Source: Davidsoniella eucalypti
Taxonomy: Eukaryota; Ascomycota; Sordariomycetes; Microascales; Ceratocystidaceae
DNA length: 64,000 nucleotides
Assembly: GCA_004009845.1 (NCBI GenBank)
Contig: RMBW01000052.1
Location: forward strand, 1 to 64,000
Reading direction: 5' to 3'
Positions 10,267 through 20,478 of this stretch are shown piece by piece. Every line of letters starts with the position of its first letter. The stretch's first letter is position 1. Below the pieces are notes generated by a model that was not told where the DNA came from, searched no databases, and was given only the letters and a program-made list of their open reading frames with translations. Both the position numbers and the translations under genes were made by a program.

Positions 10267-13200
10267 ATGGCGCCAGCACCGCAGCCACCATCGCTTCCGT
10301 CTGGATTCGACTTGTCTAAGTTCCCGCGGATCCAAGTCCGCAAGACGCTGCTTGTGGTCGATGCCCAGAATGAGTTTCTGACGGACGAGGGACTTGTCCC
10401 CGTGAAGAAATGTGACGCCGTGACGTTGCGTATCGCCTTGTTGATCTCCCGCTTCCGCTTGATAGGCGACGTTATCTGGGTACGCTCCGAGTTCAAAGCA
10501 AAGCGAAGTGCCACTGCGGAGCCACTGGTTCTCTCTCACGAAGGCATCGGTGCTCCAGTCGGGAACTCTGCCGACAGAGACCCAGAAGCGTTCCTCACGC
10601 ACAAGTTCGAGAAGACTTGTGTCGAGCCAGACTCGGACGCAGTCAATATGCCCACGGCCCTCAAAGGGATCTTCGAAGAAACGGTCGATACTGTCATCAT
10701 GAAGAGCCACTACTCGGGCTTCAAAGACACGATTCTTGTTCGTCGGCTGCGTCAGAACATCGCTACTGAGCTCTTTCTTTGTGGTTCTATGGCTAACATC
10801 GGCGTGTACGCAACCGCCATCGATGCGACGCCACATGGCAACACCGTCACTGTTATCAAAGACTGCTGTGGATGGCGCGATGAGGCTCGCCGTGATTTGG
10901 CCTTTTCTAGACTAGAGGAGATCTATGCTTGCCAGTTGATAGACTCACAGGAGTTGATTCGACACTCACGTGCTAAACCCCCACCTCTAGTTCCGGGCAT
11001 TGCTTCCAGCCCGAAGTCTCCTTTGGCATCTCCTTCTATCTCTTCCGCTATTGCTGGACTTGGTGCTCCTGCTTCTGCTGTACAGAACAAACAACGTGTA
11101 TATAGACCAGTTGGCCGCTCATCGTCTAGGAAAAAGAGCTCCAAGTCGAAGTCATCATCATCAGCAGCAGCAACACCGCTAGCAACAGGAGAGAAGCAAA
11201 GAGAAATGTCACCAGGGATCAGCGACTCTTTGCGGGATCTGTCAATACAGTCATCACCAACTAAGACTCGTAAGTCTGGATCCAAGAGAAGCTCCGTGGC
11301 AGAGTCTGCCATACAAGCTTCAGGCATCCCTGAATTTGAGAACGACATCAAGGCGACAGAAGTCAAGCCAATAGCGGCGATACCGGATAGTGAAGTCATA
11401 TCTAAGGCACCAGAACCTAAGCCTGCTGAACCGCCAGAATCTAAGCCTGAGCCTGAGCCTGAACCCCAGACAAAGTTTCAGCTTCAACCAAAAGAGTCCC
11501 AGCCAGAGCCTACTGAACACGCAGTGGAATCTACCGACAAGGAAACTCAACCTCAAGTTTCCGAAGTACAGACAGAGGCAAAGAAACCTGACACTGCAAG
11601 ACCAAAGATGCCACAAACTTCCACTACAGTCCCCACCAAACCCTCCACATTCTCAACCTCGAAGCCTGACACTCCGCCTGTCTTAGATCGTCCCGGCGCC
11701 ATTATTGACGGGTTTTTCATAGAAGCCGATGACGATGACGCTTCAGATGATGAAGAATTGATTGCCAGTATCCATTCGCGTTCATCATCCATTGGCCGAG
11801 AGTCATCTCGTTCTTTCCCGTCGTTTTCGCGCACACAGCGGTTTTCTTCGTCTGGGATTCCAAATTCTTTCGTCCAGCCATCCATGGAGCCAGACGATCA
11901 TAGTGCTGGCGGGAGAGAGTCTCTTGATGAGGAGATCCAGCCAAAGAAGAAGAGAACTGATACTTCTTCTGATACTAAGTCTCTGCCCGGATATACTCTG
12001 GACTTCTCTCCAAAGTCTACAGGACTGGTCCGAAGTCCTATGGAAGCTAGCCGTAAGGGATCTGCCAGTGGTAGTATCATTTCTACTCGGAAAATCCTTC
12101 CTTTGAAGAAATCTCGGTCTAAACCTGCCGCAGCTTCTGACGACGAGAATAAACCACAATACCTCTGTGAGGGTGACACTCTGGTCATTCCGAACGTTCT
12201 TGACCTAGCTTTTGCCGACGACGCTTTTGCTCTTTTGAAAGACGAGGTGCAATGGGAAGCCATGTCACATCGTAGTGGCGAGGTACCCCGTCGTATTGCT
12301 GTCCAAGGTGCCATAGCCGCCGATGGAAGCAAGCCCATATACCGTCACCCGGCAGATGAAGCTCCAGTTCTACGGCCTTTCACTCCGACTGTGTTGCGAC
12401 TCAAATCTGCCATCGAAGCCCATCTTGGCCATACCGTGAACCATGTGCTGATACAGTACTACCGGAATGGTTACGACTACATTTCTGAGCACAGCGACAA
12501 GACCCTCGATGTAGCGCGTACTTCGTATATCGCGAATCTTTCACTCGGTGCTCAACGCACTATGATCTTCCGCACCAAGCGCACCGACAAAGTCAACATT
12601 GCCGCTGCTGCTGAAGCATCCGTAGCACCCGGAACCAGTACTACAGATGCCGGAATTCCACGACAGACTGCCCGCGCTGAACTTCCACATAACTCGCTTC
12701 TACGGATGGGTCTATATACCAACAAACGATGGCTTCACAGCATCAAACAGGACCGACGTGCAGAAAAGGATAAGGAAGGGCCTGTGCTAGCGTTTGAAGG
12801 CGGGCGTATCTCGTTAACCTTTCGGAAAATCGCCACTTACCTCGATGCCGACGAAAAGAAGATTTGGGGCCAAGGCGCCACAGGCAAAACACGCCGAACG
12901 GCCGGCGATGTCATCCATGATAATGCTGCACTCACAGAACAAGTTCTCATGGCCTTTGGACGTGAAAATCACGATCCTCTATTCGATTGGGATGAGGAAT
13001 ACGGTGAGGGTTCAGACGTTTTGCATATGAAGCTCGAAAGCGTGATTCCCAAGACACCAAAATCTCAATCTCATATCGAAAGTGGTGAAACGAAAGTAAC
13101 GGATCCTCCTTCTTTGCCAATAGCAACGCCACATGTTCGAGAAACAGATGGTAAATTCGACGATGTGACTAAAGAAGTCAAGCAAGACAAGGAAAAAGTC

Positions 13201-13461
13201 GAGTCTACTGAAGTAGTAACTCTCGAAAAGGTGGATGATATTTTCAAAGAAGAAATTAAGAAGGAGGATGCTATATCCCGTGAAGAAGTTTGCCTTGAAA
13301 AGAAGGATGATGTACACAAGGAAGAAATCAACAAGGAGGATACACGAGAAGAGGGGGAGGGAGAAGACATCACTAAATCTATACTTAACACAAGTGAGGA
13401 GAAACAAGAAACGAAACTTGGGCCGGCTCAAGTGGAAGATGAAACTTGCAAGGACACTTAA
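10267..13461 (+). CDS. Fusion protein: isochorismatase-like domain + AlkB-type 2OG-Fe(II) dioxygenase
   Basis: A single uninterrupted exon of 1064 codons; ATG 10267 follows a pyrimidine-rich leader. Residues about 25-215 match the cysteine-hydrolase (isochorismatase-like) fold: Asp32 in VVDAQNEF, Lys146 in MKSHYSGF, then LCGSMANIGVYATAIDA. In active members the position held here by Gly179 is the nucleophilic Cys (TN[VI]CV), so this domain is predicted to be catalytically dead. Residues about 215-620 are Ser/Pro/Glu-rich and probably disordered. Residues about 625-870 are an AlkB domain with the full iron and 2-oxoglutarate set: H742 and D744 (EHSDK), H824 (RWLHSIK), R847 and R853 (GGRISLTFR), plus the YYRNGYDYI substrate-side motif. 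AlkB enzymes remove alkyl groups from DNA or RNA by oxidation. A conserved FDWDEEYGEGSDVLHM block follows and then a Lys/Glu-rich tail. Tail-to-tail with SHMT. Confidence 0.9.
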   Translation: MAPAPQPPSLPSGFDLSKFPRIQVRKTLLVVDAQNEFLTDEGLVPVKKCDAVTLRIALLISRFRLIGDVIWVRSEFKAKRSATAEPLVLSHEGIGAPVGNSADRDPEAFLTHKFEKTCVEPDSDAVNMPTALKGIFEETVDTVIMKSHYSGFKDTILVRRLRQNIATELFLCGSMANIGVYATAIDATPHGNTVTVIKDCCGWRDEARRDLAFSRLEEIYACQLIDSQELIRHSRAKPPPLVPGIASSPKSPLASPSISSAIAGLGAPASAVQNKQRVYRPVGRSSSRKKSSKSKSSSSAAATPLATGEKQREMSPGISDSLRDLSIQSSPTKTRKSGSKRSSVAESAIQASGIPEFENDIKATEVKPIAAIPDSEVISKAPEPKPAEPPESKPEPEPEPQTKFQLQPKESQPEPTEHAVESTDKETQPQVSEVQTEAKKPDTARPKMPQTSTTVPTKPSTFSTSKPDTPPVLDRPGAIIDGFFIEADDDDASDDEELIASIHSRSSSIGRESSRSFPSFSRTQRFSSSGIPNSFVQPSMEPDDHSAGGRESLDEEIQPKKKRTDTSSDTKSLPGYTLDFSPKSTGLVRSPMEASRKGSASGSIISTRKILPLKKSRSKPAAASDDENKPQYLCEGDTLVIPNVLDLAFADDAFALLKDEVQWEAMSHRSGEVPRRIAVQGAIAADGSKPIYRHPADEAPVLRPFTPTVLRLKSAIEAHLGHTVNHVLIQYYRNGYDYISEHSDKTLDVARTSYIANLSLGAQRTMIFRTKRTDKVNIAAAAEASVAPGTSTTDAGIPRQTARAELPHNSLLRMGLYTNKRWLHSIKQDRRAEKDKEGPVLAFEGGRISLTFRKIATYLDADEKKIWGQGATGKTRRTAGDVIHDNAALTEQVLMAFGRENHDPLFDWDEEYGEGSDVLHMKLESVIPKTPKSQSHIESGETKVTDPPSLPIATPHVRETDGKFDDVTKEVKQDKEKVESTEVVTLEKVDDIFKEEIKKEDAISREEVCLEKKDDVHKEEINKEDTREEGEGEDITKSILNTSEEKQETKLGPAQVEDETCKDT

Positions 13462-13683
13462 ACTACCTCCAGGACTAATTCTAAGAGATGATGATTATGG
13501 CGTTATATGACTTCAGGTCCTTAGCCTGCACTTAAATGTAATAATGATAGTTATGACAAGATAATATGACACGAATATGATATAAACGATATCTCATAGA
13601 TACAGCAAACGTAGACAAATAGCGGTGAACAACGTCCTCAGATATGAACGATGTGGGTGGCTATATTTTCTATCTTTCTTCCT
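13462..13683. other. Convergent spacer between the AlkB fusion and SHMT
   Basis: 222-bp AT-rich tail-to-tail spacer with both 3' UTRs; nothing else seen. Confidence 0.5.
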
Positions 13684-15579
13684 TTACTTTGACTCGTCCC
13701 ACGGCAACGGGTAAGTTCCGACCCAACTCGCCACTTCACTGCGCAACACGGCAATTTCTGGATCCTCGCTGCCGTCACCGATATGGTCCATGAAGAACTT
13801 GAGTTTACCTGGTAGTTTCTCGCCTTTTTCAGTCGCAATCTTACGCGCCTCCTTGTTGAGTCTGATGGCGATGGTGACAGCCCGGTCGACAATGTCGGCA
13901 ACGCGGCCAAAGTCCGCTTCAGTGAATCCACGGGTTGTCATGGCTGGTGTACCCATACGAAGACCACCGGGAACCATGGCCGACTTGTCACCAGGGACAG
14001 TGTTTTTGTTGGCAGCAACACCGACAAGCTCAAGCACACGTTCGACACGGCTACCGTCGATGCCGTGTGGCTTCAGATCCACTAGCACCAAGTGGTTGTC
14101 AGTACCACCGCTGACTAGCTTGTAACCCAGACCTCCCTTCTCCTTAGGGTCACCTAGACGAATGGCAAAGGCTTGTGAGTTAGCTAGAACCCGAGTCTGG
14201 TAGGTGCGGAACTCGGGAGACTGCGCTTGCTTCAGAGCTACTGAAAGTGCAGTGATGGTATGGTTATGAGGACCACCCTGGTGGCCGGGGAAGACAGAGG
14301 CATTTATGGGGCCCTCGAGGTCGTAGAACTCGGGTTGCTTGGTCTTGGGGTTCTCACGGCGGACACCCTTGCGGAAAAAGATCATGGCGCCACGAGGTCC
14401 ACGAAGACTTTTGTGGGTAGTGGTCGTGACAATGTCTGCATACTCCCATGGACCGGGCATGACCTCAGCAGCAAGCATGCCGGAAATATGGGCAATGTCA
14501 GCCATAAGGTATGCGCCCACCTTGTCGGCAATCTTTCTCATGCGCGCATAGTCGATAAGACGACTGTAGGCACTAGCGCCAGCCACAATGATCTTTGGCC
14601 GGTACAGGATAGCGTTCTCCTCTAGCTTGTCGTAGTCGATGTATCCGGTCTCTTCGCTTAGACGATAGGGGAAAGTCTCAAAGTATTTTGAGACAGCAGA
14701 GATCTTCTTAGTAGGCGTTTGGTATCCATGGGACAGATGGCCACCATGAGGGAGATCGAGGCCCATGATGCGATCGTGGGTGTTTAGGAAAGCGCTATAG
14801 ACATAGAGGTTGGCCGGAGCTCCAGAGAGAGCTATAAATCCAGTTAGAAAGGGACTAATCCGATATGTTATAGATGCCCTTACGTTGAACATTGACTCCC
14901 CATTCCTGGGGATTCAACTTGAAGGTAGCCAATGCGCGCTCCTGGCATAGGCGTTCTGACATGTCAATGAATTCATTTCCACCATAGTAGCGGGCGCCGG
15001 GATATCCTTCCGAGTACTTGTCTGAACAGAGAGTAAAGAAGGTTAGCTATTACTGGCATATCCAATGCGTTATTAAGGGTGAGCGTGGAGATTGACTTTG
15101 CATGGGACTGCCAAGAGCATCGAGGACAGCCTGTGAGGTGAAGTTCTCGGACGGGATAAGGTTGACGAAGTTCTTTTGGCGGGTTTTCTCCTGTAGGATA
15201 CTGTGAGTTTCGTAAACCAAACAAGTCGACATCATTTCGCATGGTTTACCTTTTCAATGATATCATAGACGGCCGGGTCGGCCTTCTCGAGGTGCATAGA
15301 AAGCAGCTAAGTCAAGGGCGAAGATAAGCACATGTTAGTTTCTAGGCCGTTGCCGGGATCCGTATAGCCGACGAACTGAATTGAAGCCAGAGCGGAAACA
15401 AAGAGCCAGCTTACCTGTTGCTGGCCATCAAAAGCAGCCGATGAATATTCTCTAGCCTTGAGGACTGCCAACCCGGTGCTCTTTAGAGAAACCGGTGCAA
15501 TTTTGGACGCTGTGATGCGTGGCGCAAATGGCCGGACAGTGGCCACCAAGCGCATCGAATTGCGAGCCCGCATAGCCAT
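13684..15579 (-). CDS. SHM1: Serine hydroxymethyltransferase, mitochondrial isoform
   Basis: Five exons (minus strand): 15415-15579, 15250-15306, 15097-15190, 14884-15021 and 13684-14831, all in phase, giving 533 aa. The enzyme uses PLP and tetrahydrofolate to interconvert serine and glycine, feeding one-carbon units. Key motifs are present: NLIPSENFTS, YPGARYYGGNEFID, VNVQPLSGAPANL, HGGHLSHGYQT, the PLP-binding VTTTTHKSLRGPRG with Lys292, and GGLRMGTPAMTTRG. The first exon codes for a Arg/Ala/Ser-rich, acid-poor leader (MAMRARNSMRLVATVRPFAP...), so this is the mitochondrial rather than cytosolic copy. ATG 15579 was chosen as the start of that presequence. The exon 3 donor is GTCAAT, a weak but canonical GT site; it is supported by the perfectly restored GSPMQNKYSEGYPGA junction. 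Confidence 0.96.
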
Positions 15580-16595
15580 GATGAAGTATTGATGAAATGT
15601 TGGATACGAAGATGGGGTATAGTGCAAAGAACGAAGAGGACAGGAGGACAGAAAAGAGCAAGAAGAAGAAAAACAGACAGTTTACATTAATGGGGGAGTC
15701 AAGAGAATCGGGCAGTTGCTGGAGGGAATTATTATGCTAGGCAGTCTACGTAGTATACATGTGGTTTTTGCTTTGCTGTCCGGAAAGCGCAGCTACCTCG
15801 CAAGCCAGCCGGCTTATTGCTTTTTTGGCATTTCCTAGTAGCGTTTTGCGCACCTACCTTCTCTTCCCAAGGATACGCGGAAAGCCGCCCGGCCCTGAGC
15901 AGAAATCCTGAAAAGCGAAAGAGCCCACAAAAGTAAAGAAGTGGGGAATTCTGCTTGCCTCACTTTGTCGCCTGACTAGAGCAACTAGAATGAGCGTTGA
16001 GTTTTGTAAACAAGCCCTTCGTAAGTGCCGTGATATAGTAGGTATAAACGATAATGCGGGGGCCGTGCTGTTATTTATATGCTAATAGCAAATAGTATAG
16101 TGAAGGGTACAGCCTGGACTAACCGCTACGACTTGCTCTGTGTAAATACTCTTCTAGCTTAGCTATCTTCCTTCAAATTATTCTGCTGTGTTTGTTCGTT
16201 TAGAGGCTTCAGTGACCTTTCTTTTTATACTGTAAATACTTAGTTTCTAAGCCAAGTTTTACATACACACTGTATAGGCTGACTGGTTCCAAGAGCACCA
16301 AGACAACTAGATAGGCAGGCCTCCTGCATATTATCCATACTTAGAATATAAATACCAAGATAGCCATGTTTTCCACTTCAAATCAATAACTATTGTTATC
16401 AATCATCATATCCGGGACCGGCTATCTTTTCCATCCCCTTAAGCCTTCCTAAAAGCATCGTACATGCCAAGCATCGCCAGTCCTGGCTTTGTTCCCTCGG
16501 CACCGAATAGATCAAATCCACAAATGCCTATCTCTTCTTCCTTTTTTTGTCCTCTTTTCGTTCAACAACTCTTGTCCCCATTACTAATACCACTC
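15580..16595. promoter_or_regulatory. Divergent promoter region, SHMT / beta-trefoil-like gene
   Basis: Head-to-head region about 1 kb long. The right part (about 16500-16595) is pyrimidine-rich and ends in a typical fungal leader before ATG 16596. An in-frame upstream ATG at 16464 would add 44 residues. No other feature seen. Confidence 0.4.
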
Positions 16596-17498
16596 ATGGG
16601 TGCCTCCCCAAGCCATGAGGCCAGTATGCCTGGGTCATATCACGTTGATAGGCCTTTTACTGAGTCGCCGCCTCCGTACGTGGTGAGTTCATTGAATTCA
16701 CACAATCCAGCACCACTTGTTCCCAAGAAGAAACGAAAGAAAGTGCGGCATGACTTCCCCCAAAATAGTTATGCTGGAGATTATAGTCCAATTTACCTCT
16801 AGTACTACCAGACTAGTCTCTATTTTCTCCGCGGGTATTAGATCCGCCATTGCATATGTTAGTACCACAAGTAGCAGCCATCTTTATCTTTATAACCATG
16901 GCGATCCTTCTAATCGCCATCCTTGTAAACGCTATACAATCCGCGGGTCTTCATTTTTTTTTGTCGATGCATCTCTCAAGATCGCTCTACCCATGAAGAA
17001 ACTAACTCTAACACTTATTTCTATTTCAAAATATAGTCATCTAACATAACTGAGTCATGTCCTTCAAAGCCTCCACATCTCCCGGTCGCCGATGACGATA
17101 CCCCATGGCCGGGAAATACTTACACTATCCAACTCAATGACGGCAATGGCCCCTATCTCTACCAGGAGAACCAAGGTGCCGGTCTTGAGTTTAGAAGCAA
17201 TATCAATCCTGACCAGACAATCAAAACTCACTGGTATGTTCAAGACCAGGAAAATGGGTGGATGGCCTTGATGAACGTCCATACTAGTCAATGGCTAGGA
17301 AACAGTGGTTTCTGGGCTCAGATAATTGCTCGGGCTTGGGTCCCTCGAGGTTGGGAGAATCTAGAATTTCGCCGGACTCCTGCTGGCTTCTACGAAATAT
17401 ATAACCAGGTATGGGGGGGCAAAATCGGTATCTCAAACATTTTGGATCTCGACAGCCATAACCCGCCAGCTCACTGGATATTTCGCAAGGTAAAATGA
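16596..17498 (+). CDS. Small beta-trefoil-like (lectin/fascin-like) protein
   Basis: Predicted from two exons, 16596-16682 and 17055-17498, about 176 aa. Exon 1 codes for a Pro-rich head with a PPPY motif (possible WW-domain ligand). Exon 2 has no usable ATG near its start yet codes for about 135 residues in three weakly similar units of some 40 residues, each ending in an aromatic strand: THWYVQ, ENLEFRR and AHWIFRKV. That threefold pattern, with GPYLYQ, SQWLGN and KIGISN in matching places, suggests a beta-trefoil such as ricin-B-like or fascin-like folds, which bind sugars or proteins. The intron is 372 nt with branch-like CTAAC at 17041; acceptors at 17054 and 17069 are both in phase. No signal peptide. 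The fold is my inference and the exon join is unverified; the gene could also have a further exon, since AAG|GTAAAATG precedes the stop. Confidence 0.45.
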
Positions 17499-18370
17499 TC
17501 AAGACTTGAAGTATTGAGGTCTTGAACTACTTAGAATATCTAAAATGTTAGCCATCGATAAAAATTGGGAAATTTCCCGCGGCATTCTTATTCTTTGACT
17601 TACTTTTCAACTGTAGGGTTAGATGTTTAAAAACAACCCTATACAGGTACGTATACACACACATAACGTAGGGTTTGCGTGTTCTCACCGTCCACAATTT
17701 AATACTCAATATAACGACAGGAAAGTGGATCACATTGGACATTTGCACTACAAGACTTGATCTTGATAGTTGTTAACTACGATTTGACACTTTTGTACCA
17801 AACCATGTTTGCGGCACGACATACACAACTTCATAGCAAAGATCAACTGATCAAATTTAGTAGGTAAACGGCGCAATCCCTTGTTATACCGAATAGTAAT
17901 GATACAAGCAAAATAGGTTTAAAGAACAAAAAAAAAGATAGAGGAATGATGTAGCGTAAAAACAAGTGGCTTCATGTAAAACTTATCCCATAACCTAATT
18001 TTTGTTTCAGTCTCTAAACCTGACTTAAGTACCAAAACATGAAAAATAACAACTCTTATCGTCTGGTCTAGCACACCTTAAGAGGGGGATAGAAGGAGGA
18101 CGAAGAGGGACTGGTATCAAGACACTTTTCTTGATAGCAGTGAATAAGAAGAAATGAAAAAGGAACAAAAACCCCCTCAAAAAACCCAAAAAAAGGATAT
18201 CCCCCAAAATTTTAAATTCGTAACAAGAAAGATTGAGCTTTGTGTTTTGCCTTTTTTAATTTCGTCACACTTTATCGTAGTATTCTCATGTCGGCTCTTT
18301 TCTATATGTGCTGATGATGAATTCCCTTTTTTTTGAGTGTGTTGTTTGTTCTGCTGCTTGGGTACCCTGT
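17499..18370. other. Convergent spacer, beta-trefoil-like gene / eL19
   Basis: AT-rich tail-to-tail region. Contains GTAGGGTTAG (about 17616-17625) and AACCCTAT nearby, and A-rich tracts at 17928-17937 and 18180-18195. No gene seen. Confidence 0.45.
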
Positions 18371-19767
18371 TTACTCCTCGCCGAGCAGAGCGGACCGCTT
18401 CGCCGCCTGTCTCTCCAGCTTGCGTTCGCGGGCAGCCTTGGTCTTGGCACGCTTGGCGTCCATCTCCTCCTTGAGGCTCTTCTCGCGAAGCTTCTCGGCC
18501 TTGGCACGGTGAATCTATGATAAAGAAGAATTGGTGTTAGTTCATCGGTCAGATATAAGTTAAAATCATAGTCTCTGCCATGTTCAATGTAGGAGTCATG
18601 TATACGTACGTGCTCGACCAGGGCGCGCTTGTGCTTGAAGGTGTTACCCTTGGACAGGTGGTACAGCTCGTGATACAGGTGCTTGTCGATCTTGCCGGAA
18701 GCACGGTACTTGACCAGGAGGCGACGCAGGACACGCAGGCGGCGCATCCACTGGACCTGGCTGTAGAAGTTGTTAGTAACAAAGTATTAGAAAAGTGACT
18801 CTAACTGACAAAAGCAAACAAAGGAGCCTTTGAAAGAGAGAAAAAAAAAGGATTGTGACAACATACCTGGGCAGACGGGCATCGGCGGTACCCTTGCGCT
18901 TACCGAAGCCACGGTGACGACCGTCTCTCCGGGCCAGGTTCAGGGCACGGGCACGGCATCTAGAGTGCATGGTAACGGGCTTGCGGATGATCAGGCCATC
19001 AGAGACCAGCTTGCGGATGGTCTGGCGAGAGTTGGCGGTGGCTATCTCGCTGACCTCGTTGGGGTCCAGCCAGATCTTGCCCTGGCCGCAGCCGAGGACA
19101 GACGCAGCGAGGCGCTTCTGAGTCGTCAGGTTAACCCTATATAGTAGAAGAAGGGTCAAAGTCAGTCCTTCTGTGTCTCTTATTGAAATTCCAATGTAGT
19201 ATCATGACAAAAATATGGCCTAGTTTCCGGATGATATATTCTTCGTCGATGGCTGGATTTGGAGTTGAAGTTGGAGATTCTGTTTGATCGTTGGTTGAGT
19301 GGCGAAGTATTGGATATTGTGTTGAAGCTGTCAAATGGACTTCCATGAAGACGAGACTCAGAAAAGAGAAAACACAGAGAACAATACACTCGCACTTTCA
19401 AAGGGAAGCCTGTACTGCATTTCTAATCGCCGAAATGTTGTATAATACAACTGCCGTATCGAGTATCTGAGGGCCGGATTGAAGCGCAAGTTGAGAGTGT
19501 ATTGGCTGATTTCGAAGTACAGATTTCGTTGTATTCTGCTAACCAGGCTTGGTATGTTTCCAACTCAAAGCATCCACAGAAATCATCCAGCAATCGACGA
19601 AGAATATAAAAGTCGCGACATGAAGAAGACCTGGCTATGACGATGATATTTGGTATGTATACGACATCCTGTCTCTCTTTGTTGATCTTATAGGTCGTCT
19701 TCGTGTTCGTCTTCCGGAAAATAGGCCAAATAATATCATGATAGCCGCGATTTCTGGCTACTCACAT
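18371..19767 (-). CDS. RPL19: 60S ribosomal protein eL19
   Basis: Four exons (minus strand): 19766-19767 (the two bases AT), 18867-19136, 18610-18760 and 18371-18514, giving 188 aa. The family start MVNL is rebuilt only if the start codon is split AT|G: donor GTGAGT at 19760-19765, acceptor TATAG before 19136. The rest is a textbook eL19: TTQKRLAASVLGCGQGKIWLDP, RQTIRKLVSDGLIIRKPVT, RHRGFGKRKGTADARLP, QVQWMRRLRVLRRLLVKYR, HLYHELYHLSKGNTFKHKR, and the long basic C-terminal helix ending in GEE. It is a structural protein of the cytosolic large subunit. Intron 1 is 629 nt, the longest here; the others are 106 and 95 nt. As in eL18 of the same window, the long first intron sits at the start codon. 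An alternative first exon elsewhere upstream cannot be excluded without transcripts. Confidence 0.95.
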
Positions 19768-20478
19768 CTTGTCCTGTGGTCGTTAATGGGGTGCTGGATC
19801 AAGGGAAAAATCGTGAGAATGATCAAAAGACGAACCAAAATTTCTCACCAGTAACGTTCTAGATTGGGGGGGGGGAATTTGTGCTTAGGCTAGTCTGATT
19901 CGGGATTGGCTCACGAAAGAGGGCATTTTTTCGTGTTGCTTGTGTGGGAATGAACACGTGACTTGAGGTGGAGCACGCCCTAACAGTAATCGTATCTGGC
20001 GACTTGGGCCACACTTGATATTTTCTTGGAGGGGTTGTATTTTAGTGGGTCCATATTCAGCTTGTAAGACGCCCAGTTTGGCAATGTTTAGTGGGGCTAA
20101 GATAGAACAGTAGAAGGGTTAGTAAATTAATCAGTCTGAACAATATGTAGTTTTTGACTATGGATGTATAGTTATAGTATCCAATTCATAAATTAAAGAA
20201 AAGGCCTTGATTTACTCCAGTGATTATCACTACAAAACATAAAGACAAGTTACTTTGAAGACAAAAACAACTTTTAAATTCCAATTTTTTACAATGCTAA
20301 ATAAATACTTCCGTGAAAAACCAAGAAAAAATACAATATAAGAAACAAAAATAGACAAAAAGCGATGAAAAGAGAAATCCATCCATATCCCAAGACCAAA
20401 CCTGTGAATATTGCGTAACTTTCTCCCAAGAAGGGAAAAAAGGTAACACCGTTTGTATTCTTCACCCTTCCAATGTTT
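19768..20478. promoter_or_regulatory. eL19 promoter region and GCN1 3' flank
   Basis: Holds the eL19 promoter (reading left) with a CACGTGA motif at about 19955, a run of 10 G at 19866-19875, and farther right the AT-rich GCN1 3' UTR (A/T-rich from 20100 to 20478). No coding frame. Confidence 0.45.

Noticed and set aside
16683..16802. SV40-like nuclear localisation string (PKKKRKKV) in frame after exon 1 of the beta-trefoil-like gene
   Set aside because: It lies beyond a good GTGAGT donor and the frame stops at 16800-16802; more likely intron. Retained-intron isoforms cannot be excluded.
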